This document shows, piece after piece, positions 35,827 through 47,783 of a stretch of DNA of 64,000 nucleotides. The position numbers were made by a program, and so were the translations under genes. The number at the start of each line of letters is the position of its first letter. Within the stretch, counting starts at the first letter, position 1. The DNA lies in the NCBI GenBank assembly GCA_013397455.1, contig VYZB01000214.1, forward strand, positions 846,788 through 910,787, read 5' to 3'. Source of the DNA: Crotophaga sulcirostris (lineage: Eukaryota > Chordata > Aves > Cuculiformes > Crotophagidae). A model generated the notes under the pieces. The model ran no database searches, was not told where the DNA came from, and was given only the letters and a program-made list of their open reading frames with translations.

Positions 35827-37199
35827 ACGAATGTCTCCTCTCCACTTCTGGCCCATCACCTATGCCAGACCAGACCAAGACACTGCAGATATGCAGCTCC
35901 TACCCATCCTGCAAAACCAGGTGGCCAGGTTGGAGAGGAAAACACGCAAAGATGAGGCATGTCCTCCTAGCAGAGAGGTGCCATGGGTGCTCTAGAGAAA
36001 GGTGCACTTGAAGCCTGCACCTCCTTATGCACCAGAGCATGCACACATTACATCTGGGGGATCTGTCCCCTGTTTCTCTCCAGCCCATCACTATCCAAAG
36101 TGCATACAAGGATCTTCCTTCCAGAGGCAACCAGAAGAAAATGAACTCTCAGCTTGCAAGGACACAGGTGCTGTACTCTGACTCTAAATTTATCGTGACA
36201 TAATCAGGGAGCAAGTACCTCCCACACAATGAGGCTTTCCAGCCTCTGTCAAAAACCTGAGCTTGTGATCTGAGATACTATCAGCCTAAATTCATCATTA
36301 CTGTCTAGTCTATTCTTAATTAAAAGTTAACAAGGTGTTATCACTATTAACGTCACTGTTCAAAGTGCAATTCATGTTGTACATGAGTATGGCAAACAGA
36401 GGTGTCAATGTTTGAGGACTACAGTGAATTTTTAAGTCCCAGCAGGCTGAAAATAGCAGAAGCTGAAGAGAGACAAGCATTTTTTTAAGAAAGTGATTCA
36501 GCCAAACCTAAAACATTTGGGGTCAATTGCTCTCTGGAGATTCCTTTTCTCTTTAGTACTAACTGAGGAAACTGAAATGACCAACGAACTCCACTGACCT
36601 CTGCTACACTAGGGAGGTCACTCTGGGTCCCACAAATGCTAAGAATCAGCTTTAAACAACGAGGTTGCTTTATGCTATCTTGGCATGCAGCAGGACTGTG
36701 GAGAGGGAGCCTGAAACTTCAGGGTTTCCCTCAAGCATGAAATTGAGAAGAAAATGCATCAGGTGTTAAGAAATACTTGGACAATGTACTGATGCATCCA
36801 GTGAGAAAGAAAGCTCAGACTTCACAGGAAATGGGGCAGAAGCAGCAGAACAGATGATGAGACCCGGGAAGGATTTAGTTATGGTTACATGTGAAAAGCT
36901 CAGAGAGGAACTCACAAAAAAAGGAAAAGGTGCCATAGGAGAAAGTGTCAAAGAAAAGCTTGACAAGCTGCAGAACATGTGTTGGGAGGAGACTCAAGGA
37001 ACAGGATGTTTTGATGCAGCTCTGGGATAACAGGATTGCAAAGCACAACCTGGGTGTTGGAGCAATCACAAAGTAAGGGAAACCCAAGCAGAAGACTTTG
37101 TTCTGTATTAACTCCCAGAAAAGCACTTAACACAATGCTCTTAAGTCTGAGGATCCGTGTTACTCATTCATTCTGGGGAGGACATGAGGCAGCCATTGC
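35827..37199. other. unique non-coding stretch
   Basis: About 1.4 kb. The part at 36290-36390 is AT-rich with TTCTTAATTAAAAG and ATTAACGTCACTG. A protein-like open frame without a good start lies at 36770-37030 and is listed separately. Confidence 0.5.
36770..37030 (+). other. protein-like open frame of uncertain origin
   Basis: An 86-codon frame runs between a TAA (36767-36769) and a TAA (37028-37030). It has a double Met start at 36854. The inner part is rich in Lys and Glu in an amphipathic pattern: CEKLREELTKKGKGAIGESV followed by KEKLDKLQNM. It could be an exon remnant, a processed-pseudogene piece, or chance in purine-rich DNA. I do not recognise a family, and no clean splice sites are evident. 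Confidence 0.2.
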
Positions 37200-37361
37200 A
37201 CAGAATCACAGAATCATTTAGGTTGGAAAAGACCTTCAAGATCATTGAGTCCAACTGTAAACCTCGCACTACTGAGTCCACCACTAAACCATGTCCCTCA
37301 GTCCCATGTCTACCTGTCTTTTAAACACCTCCAAGGATGGTGACTCCACCACTTCCCCAGG
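37200..37361 (-). mobile_element. short CR1 fragment, group C-like
   Basis: CACAGAATCACAGAATCATTTAG, then GGTTGGAAAAGACCTTCAAG, ATCATTGAGTCCAACTGT and AAACACCTCCAAGGATGG are CR1 3' end. The copy is cut after CCACCACTTCCCCAG. The minus frame ends in [18 protein letters not shown]. Confidence 0.94.
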
Positions 37362-38539
37362 TGCATGACCCTTGCAGAAAGGATCTAAGCAGGCTGTAAA
37401 GTGGAATAACACACTCAGCTGTAACTGTGCGGAGAGCATGGGCTTGTGGCATCTAACTAGCCCTGTGTAGGCTCCCCTGATCGCAATACTAATGACCACA
37501 TATGATTAGGAATTTGCAGGTGATCCCCAGAAAAGATCTTCAATGGAAAAAAAATGATGCAGCAGTGTTTGTGACTTTGTCTTTGGCAAAAAAAAAATCC
37601 AAAAGACTTTGGGTTGCAGGGTCTTCTCCATGGTTTCAACCAGCATCAGCATTATCTGCTGTAGGATTACTTCTGCATGACAGCTGTGGTACTCCAGCTT
37701 CTGTCACCACTGGCTTAAAAACACATTTTGCATCACACATCTTTTTACTAATTATGTGACTCACTTAATGAAGGTCATGCAAATTCGCATAAATTTTCAT
37801 TTGAGGAGAGACCCATCAAGGACGAGAAACCTCCTGTCAGACTGGTTTTAATGCTTCTTGGCTCTGGGCAAGAGTTGGCCCTGCCAGCTCCTTTCAGCTC
37901 AAAGCAAAATAAAAAGAGGAGGGGGAGAAAAACTTTCAACTAAAGAGGCTTTAGTGGCAAAAATTTACTTCAGATGAACTTTTATGAGATCCCTCTGGAC
38001 AGCACTTGTAAGATCCAGTAATCACTTATAAAAAAAATCCTCTCAAACTGGCAAAAGGGAAAAGCTGAATAAGGAAAAAATTGCACAAGATGGGTGATAT
38101 ACACTCATCATCATCAGGGTTTAATGAAATTCAGATATGCACTGTGGTGAAGGGAAGATGTTCTCCACATTCACTTTGGTGTAGGGTAGGCTGGAATGAA
38201 ATAAGAGCAGCCCTAGAGAAGCCACCCTGGATGAAACCTCCAGGGTTGCCCCAGGAGGTGGCTGATGGCAGTACGAGAGGGCAGCCTGGCAGCTCAGTGC
38301 TGCTTCACACTGTCTGCTTCTATGTGCAAACCTTTGCAAGGACCTGAACCCCACCAAAGCAGCTGGTTATAGTACCTGGCACCCACTGGGGCCACTCTGC
38401 TCAGCACAGCTACCACAGCTCTGCATGGTGGTCCAGCAGAAAGCAGCTGAGAGGGGAAGAGTTATGAGGGGTGGGTGGATGGCGTGGCGAGTTACAAAAC
38501 ACTTACACAATGGCAAAATGACACAATAACTACACGTTC
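37362..38539. other. unique non-coding stretch
   Basis: About 1.2 kb. The part at 37700-37960 is AT-rich and carries ACTAATTATGTGAC and an octamer ATGCAAAT (37777-37784), so it may be regulatory. No repeat or exon was recognised. Confidence 0.45.
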
Positions 38540-38821
38540 AGGTGACCAGTGACAGAACAAGAGGACATGGACTCAAGCTTCATCAGGGAAAGTTTAGGCT
38601 TGATGTTAGGAAAAAGTTCTTCCCTGAAAGGGCGATTGGCCATTGGAATGCGCTGCCCAGGGAGGTGGTGGAGTCACCAACCCTGGAGGTGTTTAAGAGG
38701 AGATTGGCTGAGGCACTCAGTGCCAGGGTTTAGATGATGGGTTGGTGTTAGTGTTGGGTTATAGGTTGGACTCGATGATCTCAGAGGTCCTTTCCAACCT
38801 TGTGATACTGTGATACTGTGA
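38540..38821 (+). mobile_element. CR1 LINE fragment, group B, open ORF2 end
   Basis: It starts abruptly at AGGTGACCAGTGACAGAAC and ends in two ATACTGTG units. The frame from 38542 is open for 63 codons to the natural stop: [20 protein letters not shown] and [16 protein letters not shown]. It is very similar to the minus-strand copy at 23538. Confidence 0.97.
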
Positions 38822-39479
38822 GTGTTTCCTTAGCATTGACCTCTGCCTCTCTTGCTTTCTCTCACTTTCTGACCTGGCAGTGTCAGCAGGTCTTAAAGCA
38901 GAAAGTCCAGTAGTTCTTACACCTCACTGTGCAAGCATACACGATCTTTATAACTATCAGTCTGACAAAGTGTTTGCAGTATACACCTATTGCATCTGTG
39001 CTGCAAAGAGCAGGGCTGCTCCATGTGGGTGTGATGGAAATTTATCCATGTTTGTTGAGGTCTGACAGCCTGAACTGTGGGATATTCCGAAGTCAGGCCC
39101 ATCTCAGTATATTAAGCATGCTGATGACTAGAAGACATCAGGTTTTCATTGGGACCTCAACACCTTTGCTGAAATGTTCAGATGGTTCTGAAAATCTGGA
39201 CCTCAATCTGCAAAGGTTTCTTAACTTGCTCTACCATGCAGGAACACATCAAGGGGGTTGATGATAACTCAAGAGGGGTTTATGATAACGCAAGTGATGG
39301 TGTAAGGTAAGTCCTTCCATCAGGTAGAAAGAAATAAAAACATATGTTTAAATGAAATAAAATAGTTAGTCTTGAAGTTCTGAGAAATCCAGGTAGTAAT
39401 TTACCGGGTGAACGAAGGTTTCTGCACAAACAGAGTATTGTTTGTGTTGGAGAAGAAATGCTCATAAACCCGTGGCCTC

Positions 39480-39620
39480 TGCCACTGCAAAAATTATCTC
39501 AGCTAATTTCAGGCCCAAAACAATTAATCAGCACTCCTTGCCATGTTAATTAGCCAAAAGTGACCTCAGATGTATTTGGCCTTTTATGGCTATTCAGCCT
39601 TAATGGGAGAGTATGCACCT
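39480..39620. promoter_or_regulatory. candidate conserved non-coding element
   Basis: Within 140 bases lie AGCTAATTTC near 39501, CAATTAATCA (39521-39530), TTAATTAG (39546-39553) and a nuclear-receptor half-site TGACCT (39561-39566). The spacing of several homeodomain cores suggests an enhancer core. Confidence 0.27.
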
Positions 39621-40507
39621 GAGGCAAAACCTAGGAATAAATAGATGTGAAGCCTGCTTCCAGCTGGGTAAATACAGTCCTGGTTTCTGTGCTTGTGAAA
39701 TAAGCTGTATGTGCCCCAGCCTTGCCTCTTTCTGTTTTCTGGCCCCGTGGAACATCTTCAACTCTCCAGGCTTTAAACTGAGCCTTTGCAATGTGTTATT
39801 TATGCAGCAGTGGCCTTAGAAAACTTCACAGCTCGGTCCTGGCCACTGGTAAGGTGATTGCTGCAGTATTTCCTGGAGGGAAGGCTGGCTCTGGTAGCAA
39901 CAAACCCTGTGTGAGGCATGCAGGGCTGCAGCAAAGCCAGCTTCACAGAGGGAACGTGGAGGGCTGAGTGCTGGGCACCCACTGCCTGCAACAAGCTTGT
40001 GTGCCTGATGCCAGCTGCTGTCACGCATGAGGTCCCTACACCCCCACCTCACCCCCTTTCTCCAGCCTCACTCCTTGCATTACAACTAATATTCAGGATT
40101 CACCCTTTATTTACCAGCTTGTTTGCAAGACAAGAGATGGAAGGCCAACTTTATCACAAGGAAAAATGGCCTTTTCCTGCTGAGGATTAGTGGTTATGAA
40201 GAGGTGAAAGCCCCACATCTCCATCTAAAAGACCCTTTACACGTACACGGGCAGCTCCTGTTGGTTTTCCTAAATTCTTTTTCTTCTTCAGACTGAAATT
40301 AAGGAACTTGGCTTTCCGCTTCCGAAAACTTCTAGATTAGTGCATGAAGATGTATTATGTGAGCTAGCTTGGGCTAAATCATTGGTGAGGACAAAGCACT
40401 AGAGAATGCACAAAGCTAGCAAAGGGTCAATAATATTATCCCTATAGACCTGTTGTTATCTATAGGTCTGTTTTGTTATTATAGATCCCTTTATTCATCA
40501 GAAACAT

Positions 40508-40552
40508 GATTATCTCCATTTCACAGATGAGATGACTTGACCAAGATTTAAC
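40508..40552. repeat. MIR-like ancient SINE fragment
   Basis: GATTATCTCCATTTCACAG is followed by ATGAGATGACTTGACCAAG. The first part matches the MIR stretch that reads ATTATCCCCATTTTACAGATGAG, the second its TTAAGTGACTTGCCCAAGG, with the usual intervening ~25 bases absent. MIR elements are very old amniote SINEs, and short remnants in birds are expected. The match is from memory of the consensus. Confidence 0.5.
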
Positions 40553-43019
40553 TGAAAACGAAAACCCTCCCCATCATGATGAACTCAGCCTTTTCAGCTG
40601 CTGTGTGCGTAGGAATCTGGACTCACACTGCAGCTCAGTATCATCACAAGCAGCTGGATCAAGCAGGCTAGTAAAAAACAAATACAACCCCTTTTTGCTA
40701 TTATAGCCCATGCTGGGGCTCCCAAAGCCAGCTCAGCCATCACTGGATGCATCCCTCTACAATGGGGGTAAAGCTTGAGCCCCTCCAGCCACTGCTCCAA
40801 TCCTGCTTATGTGTGAGCAAGCTACTTTGGGAAGTCTCTGGGTTTGAAAGTGTTTTTCTAATTCACTGGAATATTTTTCCTTCTAAAGAAGTTGTGATTC
40901 TCACTGTGAACTATTTTAGCAAAACACCAGTTTTCCCATTTTCCCTGCCTAGCTGACTCCTACCAACTTGCTTGAAGACCCTTTTCATCTGATTCATCCC
41001 CAGCTGAACTTGCTTGTTGTTGCTCTTAAACAGCCATTAACATTTCAGAAAAACTGAAAACCCCAAATCTCTCTTGAGTCACTTCCAAGAAGCTTTTATG
41101 AATCATGGTTTGTATCATATCTTGCCATTCAGCCAGGCATGGACTGGAACAGAGATATTAGTGGGCATGACCAATCTTTAAAATAGCCAAGTGAGGAATA
41201 GCAGTTAAATGATGTGAAGGTTTCATCTGGGGATGCAGGAAGCCATAGGTGAGCGTATGACTGCTACTTAAAGGCCGTTTCATTTTCTTCAGCTCTTTTG
41301 AGTCCACGAAGAATGAAACATCCAGTGTAGGAAAGGGAATTATTTTCCGAAAATTGAAGTCATGCATCTTGGAGTGGTCTTATCTCTGCAACACGACCTT
41401 ATTGTGCACAATAACTCAAAATAAGAACAAGTGATGTTGGTCTCTCTTGGGATCATGCCAAAGCGTGTTATGTTTTGAACCAAAGCTGTTTTGAAATCAG
41501 TCACTAAGGCCTCTGTAAGAATTCTTTAAGGACTTTCTGAATTTAAAAACAACTTCACTTTTAACCAGTTCACTCTCCTAACCTGCTTCAGCTCATTATT
41601 TGGACACCAAGACATGCAAAGAGAAGGTTTCTTGCATTTCTTGTATTCTTTCTAAATAAAAAGAGATGCACTGCTGCATTTGTAAAGGATGATTATTTTG
41701 TGTACAAAGTAAAAAAAATACTAGCTTAACTGCCTCAAGACCCTGTTTCTCCAATGTTAATGGTAGAGATGGAAATGAGCAAAATGGCACTTTCCCCAAA
41801 GCATTTTCTCTGTCCCCACACATCGATGAGCCCATGTGCACTGCACAAAGCTGCAGGTGATGCCCTCAGGCTCAGACCTGGCGCTCAGGGCAGGGGTGGT
41901 GGGAGAGGGGTGCCTGAAGAAACCCCACTGTATCTCTGCAATCTCCAGGACATGACCAGAGCATCCCTGGGAGACTTCAAGAGCAAGGCAGGTCAGCTAA
42001 CACCAACAGAGAGTAACTCCTTCTTCTGCCCCCTCTCTTGCCTTGCTGACATGTATTACACTGCGTGCCGTTCATCGCAGGTTAGTAAGGATGGATTATT
42101 CATGAGCAGGTACTGGCTGGTGTTGTTAATGTGGGTAGGGTTACACAGGAGCAGCAGGTAGGGCCGACAGCTAAAATTGATCCCAGCTTTTGTTATCTGA
42201 CCACCTAATAGATCGCTCAAACTGTCCTACAATGGCTCTGTCTTTTGTTCTGGGCTGCCCCGGTGCATCCCCGTAGGCTCTCACACCATTACATCATTGC
42301 CACCTAAGGCTTTTTTAACTGAGAAGCACAACTGAATCTTTCCAAGATTAAGGTTGAAATTTAAATTCTAGGTCAAGAGGGACCTGTTCATTTAATGGCA
42401 AGTGGTTGGTTCAATATTGATATAGAGAGAAAGCAGAGAAAAATAACCTGACAATGATGCTCAAATGAGGTCGCTGGGAGCAAATCTGGTCAGGCTCTGC
42501 TGCAAACTAAACATAAGCAATCATTTCAGTCTGAAATAGTGCTAAATATGTAAAAGACATTTCAAGGTTATTTCTTTTTAAATCTGCAAGTGGAATTCAG
42601 CACTAGGGCAAAACGGAGGTACAAAAATCCACTTTGGAGGCAGGGATTTAGAGGAGGAGTTGGTTCTTTTGCCCTGGAGTTGGAAGCACCTTCACTACAA
42701 GGTTGTTTTCCCTGCTGAGGGGCACAAAGGTGCTGGTGAAATAAAATGAGGAGTAAAAACTCCCTCCAAGGGTATTATTGTAAGGGAGGAGGAGGTATTA
42801 TGCACAGAGCTGTTCATAGCCCTGATCATAAGATAAAGTTTGAAAACTTGTCCCTTAAAAGCTACAACCCAAAAGGGAAATAAAAAGAAGACAAAGATAC
42901 AGATGTATTTTCTAGTACCTCAACACTTAGGAGATTGACACATGATTTTTGAACACTGAGCTGGCAATATTAATAAAGCTGCTTTCACTGTCAGCTTTTC
43001 AATGTCAGGTTCATTGAAG

Positions 43020-43232
43020 CAAGGACTGGAACTGAACGATTCTCTTTCCGAAATGCATGCCCTAACCACCAGGCTGGAGAATCTGCCGTATGCTCACTTT
43101 CTAGCTGAGTGAATACTGAAAGAGTCCACGCAAGAGAAAAACTGCAGCAGGAGGGACCGTGGGGTCGCTCTCTCTCATATAGCGATCAAGAAACTCTCCT
43201 GTAGACCAGAGCTCAAATCCCCTACCATTTGG
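43020..43232. repeat. ancient repeat with two divergent tRNA-like modules
   Basis: On the minus strand, CAGCCTGGTGGTTAGGGCA (43058-43076) resembles a pol III A box and CGTTCAGTTCCAGTCC (43023-43038) a B box. On the plus strand, TATAGCGATCAAG (43178-43190) and GAGCTCAAATCCCC (43209-43222) form a second, weaker pair. Each B-like box matches GGTTCRANNCC at 9 of 11 positions. The modules are transcriptionally divergent, with a ~100-base spacer. It resembles old tRNA-like repeats of amniotes; I cannot name the family. Confidence 0.45.
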
Positions 43233-44702
43233 GCAAGTGAGCATTAATTACTGAATTAATGTTGGGAAAAAGGCTGTAGCAGCAATAACTTAAAACCTTC
43301 ATTTACCAAGGCATGGAAACAAAACATTGCATTTCAGGTTGCAGTAAAACAGAATTTTCTGTGTTTTCACTTCAGGGAGGAAAAAGCAAACAGGCAAACA
43401 AACAAATTGCTGCAGACTAATCACAAGCATAAAAAATATCACTTCCTCTCTCCAGATGGAAAATAGAGTGTTTCTTCCCTTTGAAAGGCCATCAGAGAGC
43501 TAATGAAAAATAAAAAGGCAAAAGCTGTGTCTGGTTGCATCCTGAAGGTTGATTGCAGCCCTCAGAGAGTCTGGGACAGAAAACGAGACTGTTTGTAGGA
43601 ATGACAGCCTTCCCCACCTGCATCTTCCTCGTCATTTCTGCAACTCCTTATGGAAATGTCACAGTGGGAAGAACAGGGCAACAGGAAGGAGAAAAACTCC
43701 TTCCCAGCTCTAGGTATTCATCCGTACTCAGGAGTGTTTTCCAAAGACCCAAAGCAATGAATAAGTCACACTACCCATCAATATTAGTGAAAACATACTG
43801 CATGTCATGTAAAGTCCACATTAGCTCCTGTCCTGAGAGCTGATCTGAACTTAACTCAGAATCAGGTATAAAGTCCATTCATGTCGATAGGAATCTGGAT
43901 TTTAGTTTCTAGACCTGGTTCTTAAACCAATAGCAACTGAGCGGAAACCCAAACACCGACAAACTTCTCATCCCCTGCATTTCCCTGTAGGACTCCTGTC
44001 CCTTCAGCTTCTGCAAGAGGGAGGGGGATCACTGCATGCAGCAGTTGGAAGTTCAGCATTCATACCCCTGGGTGCACATTTGAGTTTTGAGGGTTTAATG
44101 TGAACACGACTCAGAGCAGAAGTCCTGTCAACCCCAGACAAGGGTTTTCATCCTTTCTCTGCCAGATTCTGTTCAAGATCTTTCCTGTCAATGCCATGAA
44201 GAGAAATTATAAAGGTGGACGACACAGGCAACACTTGAAATTACTCAGTTTAACATATCTACCCATTTTTTTCAAGCTCTGGAGAACCAACAGCCCAGAC
44301 ACTGAGCTCTACAGTGGACTCACTCCCATGCAGCAGACATCATGTTACAATCTCACGTTCTGTTCTCTGAAATACATAAACCATATGCTCACCCGTAGCA
44401 CAAAGGTGACTTTAATCCATCGTGCACATGAACAAGCACACAAAGCATCTCACAGTTTTTGTGCATTATCTGGAGGGAGGTGTGCATGTGCCAAATGCAT
44501 CAGTCCTCTGAGAAGCCAGCATGCATGGAAACAATTGGTGTCACCAGCAGTTAACTATTTACTTGCTGCAAGTGTCTGTAGGATGAAGGGCTCACACGTG
44601 CCCTGGTGTCCGTGTTTGTTCCACATCTCTTTGGCACCTCTTGTTGCAGGGATTCATCCCAGTACAGGATGGACACGGTCCTTCTTATTTAAGTATTAAA
44701 GC

Positions 44703-44770
44703 TTTATACTTAATTACTTATAAAGTACTTTAAAAGTAAATAAAATATTTTATAAGTAATTAAGTATAAA
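44703..44770. repeat. perfect 22-bp inverted repeat with 24-base loop
   Basis: Arm 1 (44703-44724) begins TTTATACTTAATTACTTATA and arm 2 (44749-44770) is its exact reverse complement. The loop is GTACTTTAAAAGTAAATAAA plus ATAT and contains a smaller TTACTT...AAGTAA pairing with the arm. It is almost wholly A/T. It could be a MITE remnant or a cruciform-prone sequence. Confidence 0.85.
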
Positions 44771-47386
44771 TCATCTCCTTTCACTTCTGCTTTTCAACTT
44801 GTTGCCTGATTGCCCAACCAGCCAGGTGACAAATGTCCCCACTTGCAGTCCACGGTCCTGGGCTCGTGCTCAGCGCTGTATTGGCTTTCTCAATGGATCT
44901 GTGGCCCAGACAGCATGCAACAAAATTCCATCTGCATCTGAGAGCCAGGGTAAGACCTGATCAGGCTTCTGCAGCCCACAGGAACCCTGCCTTGTAGTAA
45001 TTACCACCTTTGGGCTATTTTAAGCCAATGCAACTGCTGCCCATCCCATATTATACTGCAAAGTGAGTATGAACGATGACAGTTGATTATGTCAAGCTGT
45101 GCGGTGCTGTACATGGGAGAGTGGCCTCAGCTGTGTCTCTTCCTGCCCTGTCTGCAAGATGAAATATTCCATTTTCATCCCTCTTAATTAAAGTGGGGAA
45201 CACACTTACAAGGGGAAGCAAGAGGTTACGCTCAGCAAACAATGGTCCACTCAATTAAAAGAAAATGCTCCTAGAAAACCCAGAGCAGGGGAGTCAAGTG
45301 TTTTCATTTATCCTCTGCTGCTTTTTATCCAGACCTGATTCTGCTTCAACAAGACAAATCACACCTTTCTCTCACTCCTCTTTCTCTCTTACACCCACTC
45401 ACAGCAGAGGCCAAACCTTGCCCAGAGCACACACCTTGATGTAGTAAACCAGTTCCTTCACAAATGCTTCCTGAAATTGCCCCAGCAAGGCAGGAGCTTG
45501 TAGCAGGTAACAAGTCTGACAAGTAGCTGACCAGACTTTACATGAGGTTTCTGTGCATAAAGGAGAAGCTACTGAATATGCAACGTTTTACAGTAAAAGC
45601 ATTCCTATTCAGGGGTCACTTTTGAAGTGAGAGCTGTGTACTGCTTTCCGTCTTACCTGCGGGTGCTTAATAACAACTTTGAGTTATTAAATGAGAAAGG
45701 AATTTTAACTTCTAAGCTGCTCATCCCCAGTGTCGTGACTCTCTTACGCAAGCTGGCAGGATTGCTTTTCAACTGCTTCCTTAGCTGTGTATCAGGATCA
45801 TCTTTCATTTAAACAAAATAATAGGTTTCTAGCCAGGTTGAACAAAAAAAAAAAAGCCAAGCTGAACAGGCTCAAAAGACAAGAGGCAAATGGAAATCTT
45901 GTGTTATCAGTTTCCCCAAAATAACATGATTTTTTAAATGGTTCTTTTTTCCCCTGGCTCGCAGTTCTCAGTCTCCTGAATTGGCAATGTTGCTCTGTTG
46001 TTTAGTCCAGTTGTTTACTTTCTGCACTCTCTGAAAGTGGAAAACCCAAGCTGGCTGGTTTCAGGTGTTGTTCCCAGGCAGATAAGAGCTGGATAGAAGT
46101 AATGTTTGGGTCTGTCACTAACTCCCCTTCCAGAAGGATGAACTTCACCCATCTCCAATCAGCTCCTGCAGAAACCAGCAGCCAGGCCCCCTGGTGGGAC
46201 CAGGACCCACATCCATAGCCCCTGGGTTTTGTCTCCACACCACAGTTGCAGGGGACCTGGTGGCTCTTTCCTGGGATCCGCTAGGGCAGGAAGGCTGGAG
46301 CTGGTGGGCAAAGTGGCTGCTCACACCAAGCTTCTGCCTCCATCCCATGCAGCCCCATGGAAGAGGGGGACACACAAAGCACCAAAACCTGAAGGGCATC
46401 TGGCATGAACCTGGCATCTGTCCAAAATAAAACATGAGCACCCAGCTCTCCCAGGGTCTTTGGGAGTGATTCCCATGGCTTCTGAAATTCATTATTTCTA
46501 TTATCTTGATCAGAATAACTTATTTGTCCTTCAAAGCACACTTTCTATATGTCAGGTGCTGTTCATAAAGAGCAAAAACCAGTAAATAATAGCAAATTGA
46601 AAATCTATTAAACCTCAAGTTTATAGTCTGAGAGGAGTCTCTGAGCATGTCCTTTGACATCTGCAGTGGAAGGAGACACATCCCAACTCCCTGGCCAGGG
46701 CACAGAAGGTGCTACAAGTCTTTGGAGAAGCTGTTTGTTACTCAGGAAGGCAGCAGGAACACCACAGCTTGGCAGTATCCAGCAGCCCTGTCAGAACTCT
46801 CCAGCCCAGCCCTCGTGGCAGCAGTGCCTTTCCTTGGACACAAGGTCTCTGGGGTACCAACTGGAGCAAAGATGCAAAAAATGCATTCAAAGATAGAAGA
46901 ATAAAGCAAGTGAACTTAGACCATCATAAAGTAGAAAGCAGATATAAAATTCATTGAGTTTGCTCTGTTTCACACAACAAACAGTACAATGGCAGATGTC
47001 AAGTGTGTTCATGTTGGGGGAACATTTCTAGACACTTCCTGAGGTCTCGGTAAGATCTCTGCAATTTGACTGAGAGAAATCGTTGTTCCCAGGTTAGAAA
47101 TGAGAGTTTTCACATTTACAACTCTAGTTTTCATCTTCCATAAACCATCCTGTGCTGCTAGAGGAAGGCTCTCAAAATCCTGCTCTGCCACAAACATACT
47201 TCACTGCTTTTTACCCTCCCTGCCTCTGCTTACTGCGATACCATGGGAAAAGCAATCTTTGCATTTATCCATCAGCTACAGGCTCTGTGCAGCAGTGCAA
47301 ATTTGCTCTTGTGACTATAAAGCACCTGCAGAACTTTGGTGCCTATGTTACCAAACAGCCCTTTGCCCTTGGGCAACAAACTTGGT

Positions 47387-47783
47387 ATTGAGAGTTGGGG
47401 TTGTCCAGCCTGGAGAGGAGAAGGCTCCAGGGAGACCTTAGAGCAGCCTCCAGTGCTGAAAGGGGCTCCAGGAAAGCTGGGGAGGGGCTCTTGATCAGGG
47501 AGTGCAGGGATGGGACCAAGGGGAACCGTTTTAAGCTGAAAGTGGGGAGTTTGAGTTGAGATCTTAGGGAGAAATGTTTTGCTGTGAGGGTGGGGAGGCC
47601 CTGGCCCAGGTTTCCCAGAGCAGTGGTGGCTGCCCCATCCCTGGAGGTGTTCAAGGCCAGGTTGGATGGGGCTTGGAGCCCCCTGACCCAGTGGGAGGTG
47701 TCCCTGCCCATGGCAGGGGGTTGGAACTGAATGGGGTTTGAGGTCCCTTCCAGTACAGCCCAAACTATTCCATGTTTCTATGA
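47387..47783 (+). mobile_element. CR1 LINE fragment, group A
   Basis: It starts at TTGAGAGTTGGGGTTGTCC and reads through AGGGAGACCTTAGAGCAGCC. The 3' end CAGTACAGCCCAAACTATTC has a small insertion before the tail, TCCATGTTTCTATG. The antisense frames of 122 and 163 codons are shadows. Confidence 0.96.

Larger units (their letters stand above)
38822..47386. other. 8.5-kb CR1-free block
   Basis: This is the longest stretch here without CR1. It has no recognisable exon. A 199-codon frame at 44100-44699 is the longest chance frame outside repeats. Older fossils are visible: a MIR-like piece, divergent tRNA-like modules and a perfect inverted repeat, all listed separately. An A-run lies at 45845-45856. 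AT-rich motif-bearing parts lie at 39480-39620, 42150-42320 and 42290-42600. Confidence 0.5.

Noticed and set aside
44100..44699. 199-codon plus-strand open frame
   Set aside because: It is the longest Met-start frame outside repeats and the gap, but it has no recognisable domain, no splice context and ordinary composition. One such frame is expected by chance in 64 kb.
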